A stretch of DNA of 52,487 bases from Methylobacter sp. (GCA_030684815.1 JAUXXQ010000211.1:1-52487); one strand, 5' to 3'; positions 26,847 to 35,788 are shown, counted from the first letter of the stretch. Program-made: numbers and translations. The notes: a model not told the origin generated them from the letters alone.

Positions 26847-29174
26847 GTGAAAATTAATATGCCGGTAACGAACAATGAACTCGTTCTGAAAAAAGGGCAA
26901 ATCCTGGTTTCAAGAACCGATTTGATGGGCCGTATTACTTATGTTAATGACGCGTTTGTTGAAACCAGCGGTTTTACCCGTGAAGAATTGATTGGTGCGG
27001 AGCATAATATTGTCCGCCATCCGGATATGCCTTCAGCCGCTTATGAAGATCTATGGAAAACGCTAAAGCAACTTAGGCCTTGGCAGGGCTTAGTGAAAAA
27101 CCGCTGTAAAAATGGCGATTATTATTGGGTTGAAGCCAATGCCATGCCGCTATTTAAAGATGGAAAAGTTTATGAATACCTTTCTGTCCGGCATCCGCCA
27201 AAGCGCGATTTGATTCCAGCGGCTGACATGTTGTACAAGAAAATTAGTGCTGGTGAAGTGAAATTAAACCCTACTGGTTTAGCTTCGGTAGCGAAAGCTA
27301 TTAGCGAAATTGCCATAACGAAAAAAAATGCTTTTGTGGTAGGTACTTTTCTATTGCCTATCATTTACCTGATGTATAGATTGTTCATGGAGCAGAATTA
27401 CATTTTGTTAGCCGGTGTTGCCGTATTAGCCACAGTTGCATCAGCACTGAGTATCAATATGACCAAGGTAATAACTGATACTTTGGAAACCGCCATTACT
27501 ATTTGTTACCGATTAAGCAGTGGTGGTTTCGGTAATAAAGTGAATTTGAAACGTGAAGATCAGCTGGGTGATTTTTTACGCGGTTTATATTGTATGGAAG
27601 TCAAACTAGGCGTTGATTTGGCTGATTTTAAGCAAAACCTTGCAGAATCCAAACGGATTAGTCAGGCTTTGGATAATGTTCAATCCCCTGTGATGGTGGC
27701 CAATAAGAATTTTGAAATCATTTACATGAACGATAGTGTTAAGAGGATGTTCGAGATAGCAGAAAGCGATCTTCGTAAAGAGTTGCCTAATTTTTCAGCC
27801 GATAAGTTAATGGGGTCAAATGTTGATTTATACCATTCTTCAATTAAAACTGGCGCGTTACAAAAAACACAAGAATCCGTTAAGGCGAATTTAGTTATTG
27901 GTGGGCGGCATATGAGTATTATTGCCAGCCCTGTGAATAGCGACGGCGAACGTATCGGTTATGTTGCCGAATGGCAGGATAGGACTCACGAGGTTTTAGT
28001 TGAGCAAGAAATTGATCATTTAGTGCAGGGGGTCAAATCAGGCGACTTGAGCGCCCGCATAAAATTAGCAGATAAAGAGGGGTTCACCAAGACGCTGTCT
28101 GAAGGCATTAATGAATTGACAGATGTCATTGAAAGTGTATTTAGTGATGTTAACCGGGTCATGGAAAGCATGGCTGAAGGTGATTTGACGACCTCTATTA
28201 CCAATGAATATCAAGGTGTCTATGCTGAATGTAAGGATAATATTAACGCCACTTTGGCAAAACTCAGTGAATTTATCATTCAAATCCGGGATGCCGCTGA
28301 TTTTATAGACAGTTCGTCACAAGAAATGGCCAGTGGCAATAATAATTTGTCGCATCGGGCAGAGCAACAAGCGGCTAGTCTTGAAGAAACAGCGGCCAGT
28401 ATGGAAGAGCTTGCCAGTACAGTAAAAAATAATGCGCAAAATACAGTTCAGGCAACTGAGGTCGTTAATTCCGCCAGTCAGTTGGCGCAAAAAGGCGGCG
28501 GTATAGTCAAATCAGCTATTTCTGCGATGCAGGAAATTAATGAAAGCAGCAATAAAATCGCTGAAATTATTGGTGTGATTGATGAGATTGCTTTCCAAAC
28601 CAATCTACTGGCATTAAACGCCTCGGTAGAGGCGGCGAGAGCCGGGGAGCAGGGACGTGGTTTTTCTGTTGTGGCAACCGAAGTGCGTAATTTAGCACAA
28701 CGCAGTGCGACTGCGGCACAGCAAAGTAATGAACTGATTCAAAATAGTGTGCAGAAAGTACGCGCCGGTACGGCCTTTGTTAACGAAACGGGTGCTGCGC
28801 TCACTGAAATTGTCGAAAGCGTTGCTAAAGTAGGCGATATTGTTGCGCATATTGCCAGCGCCAGCTCAGAACAATCGGCAGGTATCGAGCAAGTCAACCA
28901 AGCTGTTTCGCAAATGGATGATATTACCCAACAAAATGCGGCTTTGGCAGAAGAGGCCGCCGCAGGAAGTATTGCTATGAGTGAGCAGTCCACCAATATG
29001 ACACAGTTGCTTAGCTTTTTTAGGGTGAGTTCAAAAAATGGCTCGGCGGCGGCCAGGCCTGTTGCTCGTAGTAGGTCGCCAGCAGCACCTTCAAGGCCGC
29101 CGATAAAAACAGCGGCGTCTTTGCCTGTGAGTAAGCCAAAAGTAGAGAGCAGTGACGAATGGGAAGAGTTTTAA
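26847..29174 (+). CDS. Aer-like PAS-containing methyl-accepting chemotaxis receptor
   Basis: 775 residues, starting at GTG with GAGG 9 bases before. The N-terminal PAS (about 20-115; NIVRHPDMPSAAYEDLW, VKNRCKNGDYYWVEANAMP) closely resembles the FAD-binding PAS of Aer. Two membrane spans follow (about 152-170 and 178-197) with almost no periplasmic part. A second PAS (about 275-390) precedes HAMP-like sequence, then the signalling domain with the tip FQTNLLALNASVEAARAGEQ. The extreme C-terminus is EWEEF, a WxxF pentapeptide like the CheR/CheB tether of high-abundance receptors. It likely senses redox or oxygen in the cytoplasm (inference from the PAS). Confidence 0.9.
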   Translation: MKINMPVTNNELVLKKGQILVSRTDLMGRITYVNDAFVETSGFTREELIGAEHNIVRHPDMPSAAYEDLWKTLKQLRPWQGLVKNRCKNGDYYWVEANAMPLFKDGKVYEYLSVRHPPKRDLIPAADMLYKKISAGEVKLNPTGLASVAKAISEIAITKKNAFVVGTFLLPIIYLMYRLFMEQNYILLAGVAVLATVASALSINMTKVITDTLETAITICYRLSSGGFGNKVNLKREDQLGDFLRGLYCMEVKLGVDLADFKQNLAESKRISQALDNVQSPVMVANKNFEIIYMNDSVKRMFEIAESDLRKELPNFSADKLMGSNVDLYHSSIKTGALQKTQESVKANLVIGGRHMSIIASPVNSDGERIGYVAEWQDRTHEVLVEQEIDHLVQGVKSGDLSARIKLADKEGFTKTLSEGINELTDVIESVFSDVNRVMESMAEGDLTTSITNEYQGVYAECKDNINATLAKLSEFIIQIRDAADFIDSSSQEMASGNNNLSHRAEQQAASLEETAASMEELASTVKNNAQNTVQATEVVNSASQLAQKGGGIVKSAISAMQEINESSNKIAEIIGVIDEIAFQTNLLALNASVEAARAGEQGRGFSVVATEVRNLAQRSATAAQQSNELIQNSVQKVRAGTAFVNETGAALTEIVESVAKVGDIVAHIASASSEQSAGIEQVNQAVSQMDDITQQNAALAEEAAAGSIAMSEQSTNMTQLLSFFRVSSKNGSAAARPVARSRSPAAPSRPPIKTAASLPVSKPKVESSDEWEEF

Positions 29175-29210
29175 AGTTGCAAACCATATAACCGGTAGGA
29201 AACTATAACA

Positions 29211-29702
29211 ATGACAACAGATGCGCAGTCAAATAATAGTCGGGTAGAGCAATTTCTTACCTTTCAACTCGCAGACGAAGCATACGGGCTTGAAATATTG
29301 AAGGTACAAGAAATTCGTGGCTGGGAAGCTGTGCGCGTGATACCGAACACCCCTCCTTTTGTTAAAGGCGTGTTGAATCTACGTGGGTCTGTCGTGCCCA
29401 TCATCGATTTACGCGAACGATTTTCTTTGGAGCATTGTGAGTATTCGCCAAAAACAGTCGTGATAGTGCTTTGTGTTGATCATGGGGCAAGCCAGTTTGT
29501 AATGGGTATAGTGGCTGATGCGGTTTCTGATGTGTTGGATATTAATTTGAAAGACATCAAAAAAGCGCCGAACTTTGGTTCAAAAATTGATACCCGTTAC
29601 ATGCGTGGTATGCATGTGTATAAGAAAAAGATGATTATGCTCCTGGATGTAGACAAATTGCTCAATCCCGATGAGGTTGAGGGTATTGATAATCTGGTGT
29701 GA
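29211..29702 (+). CDS. cheW: Chemotaxis coupling protein CheW (second copy)
   Basis: This 163-residue CheW paralogue has EQFLTFQLADEAYGLEILKV, GVLNLRGSVVPIIDLRERF and VADAVSDVLDI. It follows the receptor gene by 36 bases and overlaps the ParA-type gene by four bases (GTGA), indicating coupled translation. Two CheW paralogues on either side of one receptor could serve different receptor types. Confidence 0.95.
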   Translation: MTTDAQSNNSRVEQFLTFQLADEAYGLEILKVQEIRGWEAVRVIPNTPPFVKGVLNLRGSVVPIIDLRERFSLEHCEYSPKTVVIVLCVDHGASQFVMGIVADAVSDVLDINLKDIKKAPNFGSKIDTRYMRGMHVYKKKMIMLLDVDKLLNPDEVEGIDNLV

Positions 29703-30472
29703 CGGTGAGAATTGTTGCGATAATTAACCAGAAAGGCGGTGTTGGCAAGACGACGACGACTGCAAATCTATGTCACGCCATTGCGGAATCCGGCTCAAAG
29801 GTGGTAGCTATTGATCTTGACCCTCAGGGGCATTTAGCTGTTTCTTTAGGCGTTACAGCGCAGAATATCGGCGGTATTGATGAAGCTATGCTGAAGCAGA
29901 AAACTGTTCAGCAGCAGTTGATTCCGGTCAGGGACAATCTGCAGTTAATTACAGCTGGGGCCAAGCTTAAGGAAATTGAGCATTTAGTCGCCAGTAATTC
30001 GCCCCGTGGTGTTTTGTTAAAAAATGCATTGCATGGCACGCTTAGCGACCAGGATTTTGTTTTTATTGATTGCCCCCCTTCTTCGGGCTTGTTGGTTGCG
30101 AATGCCCTGATTGCCGCTGATGAAATATTAATTCCTATGACCAGCGATTTTCTGGCTTTACAGGGTTTGTCCCATCTGATGGGGACAGTTAAGCGGTTTG
30201 AGAAGGCTTTACAAAGAAAATATAAAACATTATTAGTGATGTCGCGATATGCGCCTAATAGAAGAATATCTGTTCAGGTATTGAATGTTTTGCTTACGCA
30301 TTTTCCAGGGCAAATATTAGCGACAGTGATTAGGGAAACAGCGTTGCTCGCCGAGTGCCCCAGTTTCGGCAAAACAATTTTAGAATATAGTCCAAAAAGT
30401 CGTTCAGCAAGGGATTTTCGTAAGCTTGCTGATGATTTTCTTGAAGACAGGGTGATGTATGGCAACAAGTGA
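29699..30472 (+). CDS. ParA/MinD-type ATPase of the chemosensory cluster
   Basis: 257 residues with the deviant Walker A QKGGVGKTTT near the N-terminus, the AIDLDPQGHLA motif and FIDCPPSSG. The family includes ParA, Soj and the array-positioning ParC/PpfA proteins. It starts with GTG inside the end of cheW and its end overlaps the STAS gene by 14 bases, so the three are one translation-coupled unit. No parB is nearby, which fits a role in placing chemoreceptor arrays better than plasmid or chromosome partition (inference). Confidence 0.88.
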   Translation: MTVRIVAIINQKGGVGKTTTTANLCHAIAESGSKVVAIDLDPQGHLAVSLGVTAQNIGGIDEAMLKQKTVQQQLIPVRDNLQLITAGAKLKEIEHLVASNSPRGVLLKNALHGTLSDQDFVFIDCPPSSGLLVANALIAADEILIPMTSDFLALQGLSHLMGTVKRFEKALQRKYKTLLVMSRYAPNRRISVQVLNVLLTHFPGQILATVIRETALLAECPSFGKTILEYSPKSRSARDFRKLADDFLEDRVMYGNK

Positions 30473-31067
30473 AGAAAATGATTTAATTGGTTACGACCCT
30501 TTAGTTTGGATGGAGGGGAGTGCCGATAAAAATGAGAAATTAATCGGCGGCGATAATGATGTCGACGCCCAAGTCGGGGAGCCGCAGCTTGTTGATAATG
30601 AAGCGGGCATGGCAGATGACGTGCCGATTGATGATGCTGAAGAAGATTCGGCTTTGGCGGCAGCCTTGGATGACGCTGAACAAAGTATGGTTCAAGAAGA
30701 TGCGCCAGTCATAGATGACATCGAGGATGAGGTTGATAGCGCTATTATGGATGAGGTCGTTGCTGAGGATTCATTGACAGAAGCAACAGAGAGCTCCCAG
30801 ATTGATTTAGACGCTACACTGACTATTCAGAATGTTGTTAATTTGCATGAAAATATCAAACATGTTTTGGCGGCACACGATGAAATTGAAATTAATGCCT
30901 CCGATGTTGCATCAATAGATACCGCCACTTTGCAGTTGTTGGTTTCGTTGAAAAAAGATGCTGTTAAGCTACAAAAGACAGTGAGCATTATTTATCCGTC
31001 ACCACGATTTGTTGAGTCTGCCCGGTTATTAGGTTTGTTGGAGGTGCTTGATGTTGATGATGTCTGA
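30459..31067 (+). CDS. STAS-domain protein with acidic N-terminal region
   Basis: 202 residues. The first half (about 1-115) is very acidic and low in complexity, probably disordered. The second half (about 118-202) is a STAS fold: LTIQNVVNLHENIKHVLAAH, the switch region NASDVASIDTATLQLLVSLK, and a C-terminal helix. STAS proteins of this size act as anti-anti-sigma-like switches or adaptors. The possible phosphorylation site, in SIDTATLQ, keeps hydroxyl residues. It lies between the ParA ATPase and cheR, so its partner is probably part of the array. Confidence 0.85.
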   Translation: MATSEENDLIGYDPLVWMEGSADKNEKLIGGDNDVDAQVGEPQLVDNEAGMADDVPIDDAEEDSALAAALDDAEQSMVQEDAPVIDDIEDEVDSAIMDEVVAEDSLTEATESSQIDLDATLTIQNVVNLHENIKHVLAAHDEIEINASDVASIDTATLQLLVSLKKDAVKLQKTVSIIYPSPRFVESARLLGLLEVLDVDDV

Positions 31068-31095
31068 TATCTGACCAATAGGGAAGCAGCTTAAA

Positions 31096-31935
31096 ATGGC
31101 TATTGTTGAGAAAGCGAGAGAATTTAAATTCACTGCTGATGACTTTAATTTTTTAAGGAAGCTATCTAATGAGCATTCGGGGATTCAAGTACCCGATGAA
31201 CGTTTTGACATGTTTTATTCCAGGCTGTCCAAGCGGGTAAGAAAGCTTGGTTTACCCGATTTTAAGGCTTATTGCCAGTATCTTAATGATTATCCAGAGC
31301 ATGAGTTTACTGAGTTTATCAATGCTATAACAACCAACTTGACTGCTTTCTTTAGGGAAATGCACCATTTTGATTATGTCCGTGATGTTGTTATTCCTGA
31401 GGTATTGGAGAGAAATAAAACCTCTAAGCAAATTAGGGTCTGGTCTGCCGGTTGCTCTACTGGTGAGGAGCCTTATTCGCTGGCGATTACCTTGTTGGAG
31501 AATATGCCCGCTGACTGGGATATTAAGATTTTGGCGACTGATTTGGATACTAATGTCTTAAAAACAGCATCAGAAGGCATTTATACTGAAGAACGTGTTA
31601 GTGATTTGCCTGAAGATGTGCTTAAGCAATGGTTTATGCGCGGCAAATCATCACAGTCGGGCCAGGTTAAGGTAAGGCCTCAATTGCAGCAAATTATTCA
31701 GTTTAAAAAACTAAATTTAATGCAAGATTGGCCTATGAAATGTCATTTTGATTTTATATTTTGCCGGAATGTTCTGATTTATTTCGATCGTGAAACCAAG
31801 ACATTGCTGGCAAAAAGATATGCTCAGATGCTATCTAGCCGGTCATGGTTATTTATTGGGCATTCGGAATCATTAAACCAACTTTCAAATGAATTTGAGT
31901 TAGTTGCATGTACCAGTTACAGGAAAATTACGTAA
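31096..31935 (+). CDS. cheR: Chemoreceptor methyltransferase CheR
   Basis: 279 residues. The N-terminal helical domain (about 1-85) is followed by the SAM domain with VWSAGCSTGEEPYSLAITL, LATDLDTNVLKTASEGIY and FIFCRNVLIYFD. CheR methylates receptor glutamates during adaptation. The adjacent receptor ends in a WxxF pentapeptide that fits CheR's docking site. Seven bases separate it from cheD. Confidence 0.96.
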   Translation: MAIVEKAREFKFTADDFNFLRKLSNEHSGIQVPDERFDMFYSRLSKRVRKLGLPDFKAYCQYLNDYPEHEFTEFINAITTNLTAFFREMHHFDYVRDVVIPEVLERNKTSKQIRVWSAGCSTGEEPYSLAITLLENMPADWDIKILATDLDTNVLKTASEGIYTEERVSDLPEDVLKQWFMRGKSSQSGQVKVRPQLQQIIQFKKLNLMQDWPMKCHFDFIFCRNVLIYFDRETKTLLAKRYAQMLSSRSWLFIGHSESLNQLSNEFELVACTSYRKIT

Positions 31936-31941
31936 ATACTC

Positions 31942-32580
31942 ATGAGTGCTAATAATGATATTGGGCCGCCTTCAATTGAAGGGTTTGAACATATTAACCG
32001 GTATTTGGATAAAGAACGTGGTGTGGTAGCTGCGAAGATTTTACCCGGTGAATACTATGTCACGCAGGAAGATGAGTTGATTACCACCGTATTAGGCTCT
32101 TGTATATCGGCTTGTATCCGGGATAAGGTGTCGGGTTTAGGCGGGATGAATCATTTTATGTTGCCGGAAACCACAGCTGATAAGTTGAGGCAAGGTAATG
32201 AGGCGGTAGTAGGCAATGCAACCCGTTATGGGAATTATGCCATGGAGCATTTAATCAATACTATTTTGTTTAATGGCGGCAAAAGAAAAAATTTGGAAGT
32301 TAAAGTATTTGGCGGCGGTAAAATAATTCCGACCTTGACCGATGTCGGGCTTAAAAATATTGACTTTATTTTGGAGTATATCGACACCGAAGGTTTACCG
32401 TTATTGTCCCAAGACTTGGGCGATATTTATCCGAGAAAAATAATTTATTTTCCAAAAACAGGGAAAGTCGGCATGAAGAAAATCGAGCATTTACATAATG
32501 ACACAATTATAAGAAGAGAGCGGCAGTACTTTAATAATATTAAAAACGCGCCTGTTGAAGGTGATGTTGAGCTTTTTTAA
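31942..32580 (+). CDS. cheD: Chemoreceptor glutamine deamidase CheD
   Basis: 212 residues. The catalytic cysteine lies in TTVLGSCISACIRD and the histidine in GLGGMNHFMLPE; the family's FGGGKII motif is also present. CheD deamidates receptor glutamines and in some species is regulated by CheC, but no cheC is in this window. It lies 9 bases before the receiver-only cheB copy. Confidence 0.94.
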   Translation: MSANNDIGPPSIEGFEHINRYLDKERGVVAAKILPGEYYVTQEDELITTVLGSCISACIRDKVSGLGGMNHFMLPETTADKLRQGNEAVVGNATRYGNYAMEHLINTILFNGGKRKNLEVKVFGGGKIIPTLTDVGLKNIDFILEYIDTEGLPLLSQDLGDIYPRKIIYFPKTGKVGMKKIEHLHNDTIIRRERQYFNNIKNAPVEGDVELF

Positions 32581-32589
32581 GAGCATGCA

Positions 32590-33009
32590 ATGAATAAAAT
32601 ACGTGTATTGATTATCGATGACTCGTTGTTAATCAGAAAGGTGTTGACGGAAATCCTAAATTCATCTCCTGATATTGAGGTGGTCGGTACTGCAGAAGAT
32701 CCGCTTATTGCCAGGGAAATGATTAAGGAATTAAACCCGGATGTATTAACTTTAGATATTGAAATGCCGCGTATGGATGGAATAACCTTTTTACGTAACC
32801 TGATGCGCTTGAGGCCTATGCCTGTTGTAATGATTTCTGTATTGACGGAGAGCAATGCTGAAGTGACATTGACTGCTTTGGAATTGGGTGCGGTAGATTT
32901 TATCGCTAAACCCGTAGTTGATGTAGAAAACACATTAAATGATTATGCTGAGGATATTATTGACAAGGTCAAAGTAGCGTCTCAAGCTAACATTAGACGG
33001 CTGACATAA
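32590..33009 (+). CDS. Receiver-only copy of CheB
   Basis: 139 residues, nearly all a receiver domain. It aligns with the first 139 residues of the full CheB directly downstream almost without gaps; the two share, for example, [12 protein letters not shown] and [10 protein letters not shown]. The acidic pair (IIDDS), phospho-aspartate (LDIEMP) and lysine (AKP) are intact, so it should accept phosphate from CheA. It has no methylesterase domain and stops soon after the receiver. It looks like a tandem partial duplication that was kept. Confidence 0.85.
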   Translation: MNKIRVLIIDDSLLIRKVLTEILNSSPDIEVVGTAEDPLIAREMIKELNPDVLTLDIEMPRMDGITFLRNLMRLRPMPVVMISVLTESNAEVTLTALELGAVDFIAKPVVDVENTLNDYAEDIIDKVKVASQANIRRLT

Positions 33010-33097
33010 TTAAAATTAACAACAATATTAAGTAAACGGCAACATAAAAATGTACCTATTTGGCGTCATGGTGATGGGTTTCTTTTAGAGTGGAGTT

Positions 33098-34225
33098 ATG
33101 GGTAAGATACGCGTATTAGTTATTGATGATTCAGCATTAATCAGAAAAATACTGACTGAAGTTTTAAGTTCGTCACCGGATATCGAAGTTGTTGGTGCGG
33201 CGGCTGACCCCCTGATTGCCAGGGAGATGATTAAGCAATTAAATCCGGATGTATTGACGCTGGATATTGAAATGCCGCACATGGATGGGATAACTTTCCT
33301 AAGCAACTTGATGCGTTTAAGGCCGACCCCGGTTGTGATGATTTCCACTCTGACCGAACATGGTGCAGAGGCAACCTTGAATGCCCTGGCACTAGGGGCC
33401 GTCGATTTTATTGCCAAACCTAGAGTTGATGTTGTTAATACGCTGAATGAGTATGCCGAGGAAATTATTTCCAAAGTTATTAGCGCAGCGCAAGCTAAAG
33501 TAGGCAATCTTTATAATCGGGCGGTCAAGCCGCCTAAGACCCAGCCTGTCGCAGCAACGGTTTCTGATGTATCAGAAAAACATTCTGTCGATGTAATTCT
33601 GAAAGCCGCACCGATAAAAAACCATATTAGCCCCACTAATAAGATTATTGCCTTGGGCGCGTCAACAGGAGGGACTGAAGCGATTAAAGCCGTTGTTAAA
33701 GGTTTTCCAGCCGATACGCCGCCTATTTTAATTACTCAGCATTTGCCCGCAGCTTTTAGCGACTCATTTGTTCGCCATATTGACCTTGCCACGGCAATGT
33801 CGGCCTGCATTCCAAAAGATGGGCAACAGGTTGAGCCTGGTAATATTTATCTTTCACCAGGCGACAAGCATATGCTGGTGATCAGAGAAGGCGGTAAATA
33901 TTTCATTCAATTGAATGATGGCTTGCCGGTTAATCGCCATAAACCTGCCGTTGATGTGTTGTTTCGTTCAGTTTCGCAATGCGCCGGTGCGAATGCGATT
34001 GCTGTGTTGTTGACAGGTATGGGTGCAGATGGAGCGATGGGCATGAAAGAAATGCATGATGCCGGTGCTAAAACAGTGATTCAGGATGAGCAATCCAGCG
34101 TGGTTTGGGGAATGCCTGGCGCCGCATTCAAGTTGGGATGTACGGACTATGTAGTGTCCTTAGATGAGGTTGCGAATAAGGTTTTGAGCCTAGTTAAATC
34201 TGGCGGTATTGGCAAGGCCAGCTAG
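33098..34225 (+). CDS. cheB: Chemoreceptor glutamate methylesterase CheB
   Basis: 375 residues with an N-terminal receiver (LDIEMPHMDG, AKP), a linker of about 40 residues, and a C-terminal methylesterase domain. The catalytic Ser, His and Asp lie in LGASTGGTEAIK, ITQHLPAAFS and LLTGMGADGA. CheB removes methyl groups from receptors when phosphorylated. It follows the receiver-only copy by about 90 bases and ends in a terminator-like hairpin. Confidence 0.96.
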   Translation: MGKIRVLVIDDSALIRKILTEVLSSSPDIEVVGAAADPLIAREMIKQLNPDVLTLDIEMPHMDGITFLSNLMRLRPTPVVMISTLTEHGAEATLNALALGAVDFIAKPRVDVVNTLNEYAEEIISKVISAAQAKVGNLYNRAVKPPKTQPVAATVSDVSEKHSVDVILKAAPIKNHISPTNKIIALGASTGGTEAIKAVVKGFPADTPPILITQHLPAAFSDSFVRHIDLATAMSACIPKDGQQVEPGNIYLSPGDKHMLVIREGGKYFIQLNDGLPVNRHKPAVDVLFRSVSQCAGANAIAVLLTGMGADGAMGMKEMHDAGAKTVIQDEQSSVVWGMPGAAFKLGCTDYVVSLDEVANKVLSLVKSGGIGKAS

Positions 34226-34246
34226 CTATTTAGCTGGTGGGCTTTT
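34217..34246 (+). terminator. Terminator-like hairpin at the end of cheB
   Basis: A 7-bp stem (34218-34224 with 34231-34237), overlapping the cheB stop, is followed within three bases by a T run. Confidence 0.5.
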
Positions 34247-34354
34247 TGCGGATGTAGTTGGCACGGTTTTTTTATCGAGATGTACTTATTAGCATTGACC
34301 CTACGCCAAGTATAAATTTAAGAAATATTACTTTTCACCCTTGTGTAATTAAAT

Positions 34355-34963
34355 ATGACTAATCAGACTAAATCACAATTTATTGCAGTCGCTTCGATTA
34401 CCTCGGAATTAAGTGCGGTTATGGTGGTCGCTAAGGAAATATCGCTGGCAGCAGCCAATGCCAAGGCTATTGCTTTCAGGGCTGGCGATAAAGCAAAAGG
34501 ATTTCAGCCAATTACTGATTTTATTAATGAATTGGCTAAAGAAACCATCGAATTAGTAACGAATATCAATATTTATGCGTTGGTGTTATATCGCTTAACC
34601 GTTAATGAGTTTCAAAAAACGGTCGCTTATAACAAATTCGAGTTAGCATCAAAGATGGCCGGAGATGCTGTTTATGCCAAATCGATGCAGGAGCCTGTCG
34701 AACATGCGAAGCTTTCGATGCAGGATTGCCAGCGGCAATTTAAACGGGATGTATCGCAACTTCTAGGTCAGCTTGAGGCGGTGATGCATCATGCACGCGC
34801 AGCACGCGTTATTGCTGCAAACTCAAGAATTGAAGCATCGCAGGCGGGTGAGTATTTGCAAAGCCTGCAAGCCGTTGCTGAAAGTGTGGATAAAGCCGCA
34901 CATACCATTCATGATAATGTGCAGCGTTGCAGAATCGCATTATCCATTTACCGCAATAGTTGA
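34355..34963 (+). CDS. Small soluble protein with two chemoreceptor-tip-like segments
   Basis: 202 residues, all helical in appearance, no signal peptide or membrane span. Residues about 30-65 (SLAAANAKAIAFRAGDKAKG, then FQPITDFINELAKETIELV) follow the pattern of the MCP hairpin tip (LALNASVEAARAGEQGRGF, then VATEVRNLA). A second, more degenerate copy near the C-terminus reads IAANSRIEASQAGEYLQSLQ followed by AVAESVDKAA. This is what one expects of a receptor cytoplasmic domain fragment or a receptor-derived antiparallel bundle. It could bind CheW/CheA or sense a ligand in the cytoplasm. Function is inference; the resemblance is seen in the sequence. Confidence 0.7.
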   Translation: MTNQTKSQFIAVASITSELSAVMVVAKEISLAAANAKAIAFRAGDKAKGFQPITDFINELAKETIELVTNINIYALVLYRLTVNEFQKTVAYNKFELASKMAGDAVYAKSMQEPVEHAKLSMQDCQRQFKRDVSQLLGQLEAVMHHARAARVIAANSRIEASQAGEYLQSLQAVAESVDKAAHTIHDNVQRCRIALSIYRNS

Positions 34964-34992
34964 TAGCTGCTAACTACAGAAGGCATTGTTTT

Positions 34993-35721
34993 ATGAAAAT
35001 GACCAAGATATATGAAGGATCGCACCAATGGATTATGTTTGGTAGGGATGAGGGGAAACCCGGCAATATCATCGATACCAACCAATATGTAGTGCGCACA
35101 GCTAACCGCTGTCTGCTGTTGGATCCGGGCGGTGCCGAACTATTTGCACCGATGATGGCTGCTGTTTTGCATCATGCACCGGTTGACCAAATAACCGATT
35201 TGTTCGCCTCGCACCAAGATCCTGATGTGATTTCTTCATTGGGTTTGTGGGATCAGGCTTTAACCAATGCCAAACTGCATGCGCCCGCTTTTTGGGAAGG
35301 TTTCTTGCGGCATTACAGTTGTGAATCAATAGAATATGTAGGTATTCCCGATAATGGCGGAACCATTAAATTAGAATCAGTGGAGCTGCAACTGATTCCT
35401 GCGCATTATTTGCATTCTTCTGCGAATTTTCATGTGTATGACCCGCAAGCTAAAATTTTGATGACGGGTGATGTTGGCGCGGCTATTGAAGGGCCGGATA
35501 CACCGGTGTTTGTCGAAAATTTTTCCGCCCATGTGGAAAAAATGCGTCATTGGCATCAGCGCATTATGCCGTCAAATCAGGCTAAAAGAGTCTGGATTGA
35601 GCGGGTAAGAAATCTGGATGTTGATATTTTGGCGCCGCAACACGGTCGAATGTTTAAAGGCGATGACGTTAAACGCTTTTTAGATTGGTTTGATGCTTTA
35701 CAGGTCGGTATAGCCGTTTAA
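34993..35721 (+). CDS. Metallo-beta-lactamase-fold protein, ODP-like (oxygen-binding diiron type)
   Basis: About 242 residues; the ATG at 34993 is favoured by AGAAGG before it, though a start at 34960 is open. The fold resembles flavodiiron proteins. The usual HxExDH motif is changed to SHQDPDV, followed by PAHYLH, MTGDVGAA and PQHGRMF as further metal ligands. Chemotaxis-linked ODP proteins carry such altered ligands and bind oxygen without turning it over. There is no flavodoxin domain. The position right behind che genes supports an oxygen-sensing role; a hydrolase remains possible. Confidence 0.75.
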   Translation: MKMTKIYEGSHQWIMFGRDEGKPGNIIDTNQYVVRTANRCLLLDPGGAELFAPMMAAVLHHAPVDQITDLFASHQDPDVISSLGLWDQALTNAKLHAPAFWEGFLRHYSCESIEYVGIPDNGGTIKLESVELQLIPAHYLHSSANFHVYDPQAKILMTGDVGAAIEGPDTPVFVENFSAHVEKMRHWHQRIMPSNQAKRVWIERVRNLDVDILAPQHGRMFKGDDVKRFLDWFDALQVGIAV

Positions 35722-35743
35722 TATTTCCCTCTAAAAATCATCT

Positions 35744-35788
35744 GCGCCTTTCGGATTTCCTTGTCCAAAGGCGCGAGGCGGATTTTTT
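35744..35788. terminator. Terminator between the ODP-like gene and the ABC1 kinase gene
   Basis: An 8-bp stem (35744-35751 with 35767-35774) lies between convergent genes, with a T run at 35783-35788 and an A-rich stretch on the other side. Confidence 0.55.

Noticed and set aside
29699-30472. Plasmid partition locus
   Set aside because: No ParB gene or iteron-like repeats; the ATPase is coupled to cheW and a STAS gene inside a chemosensory cluster.
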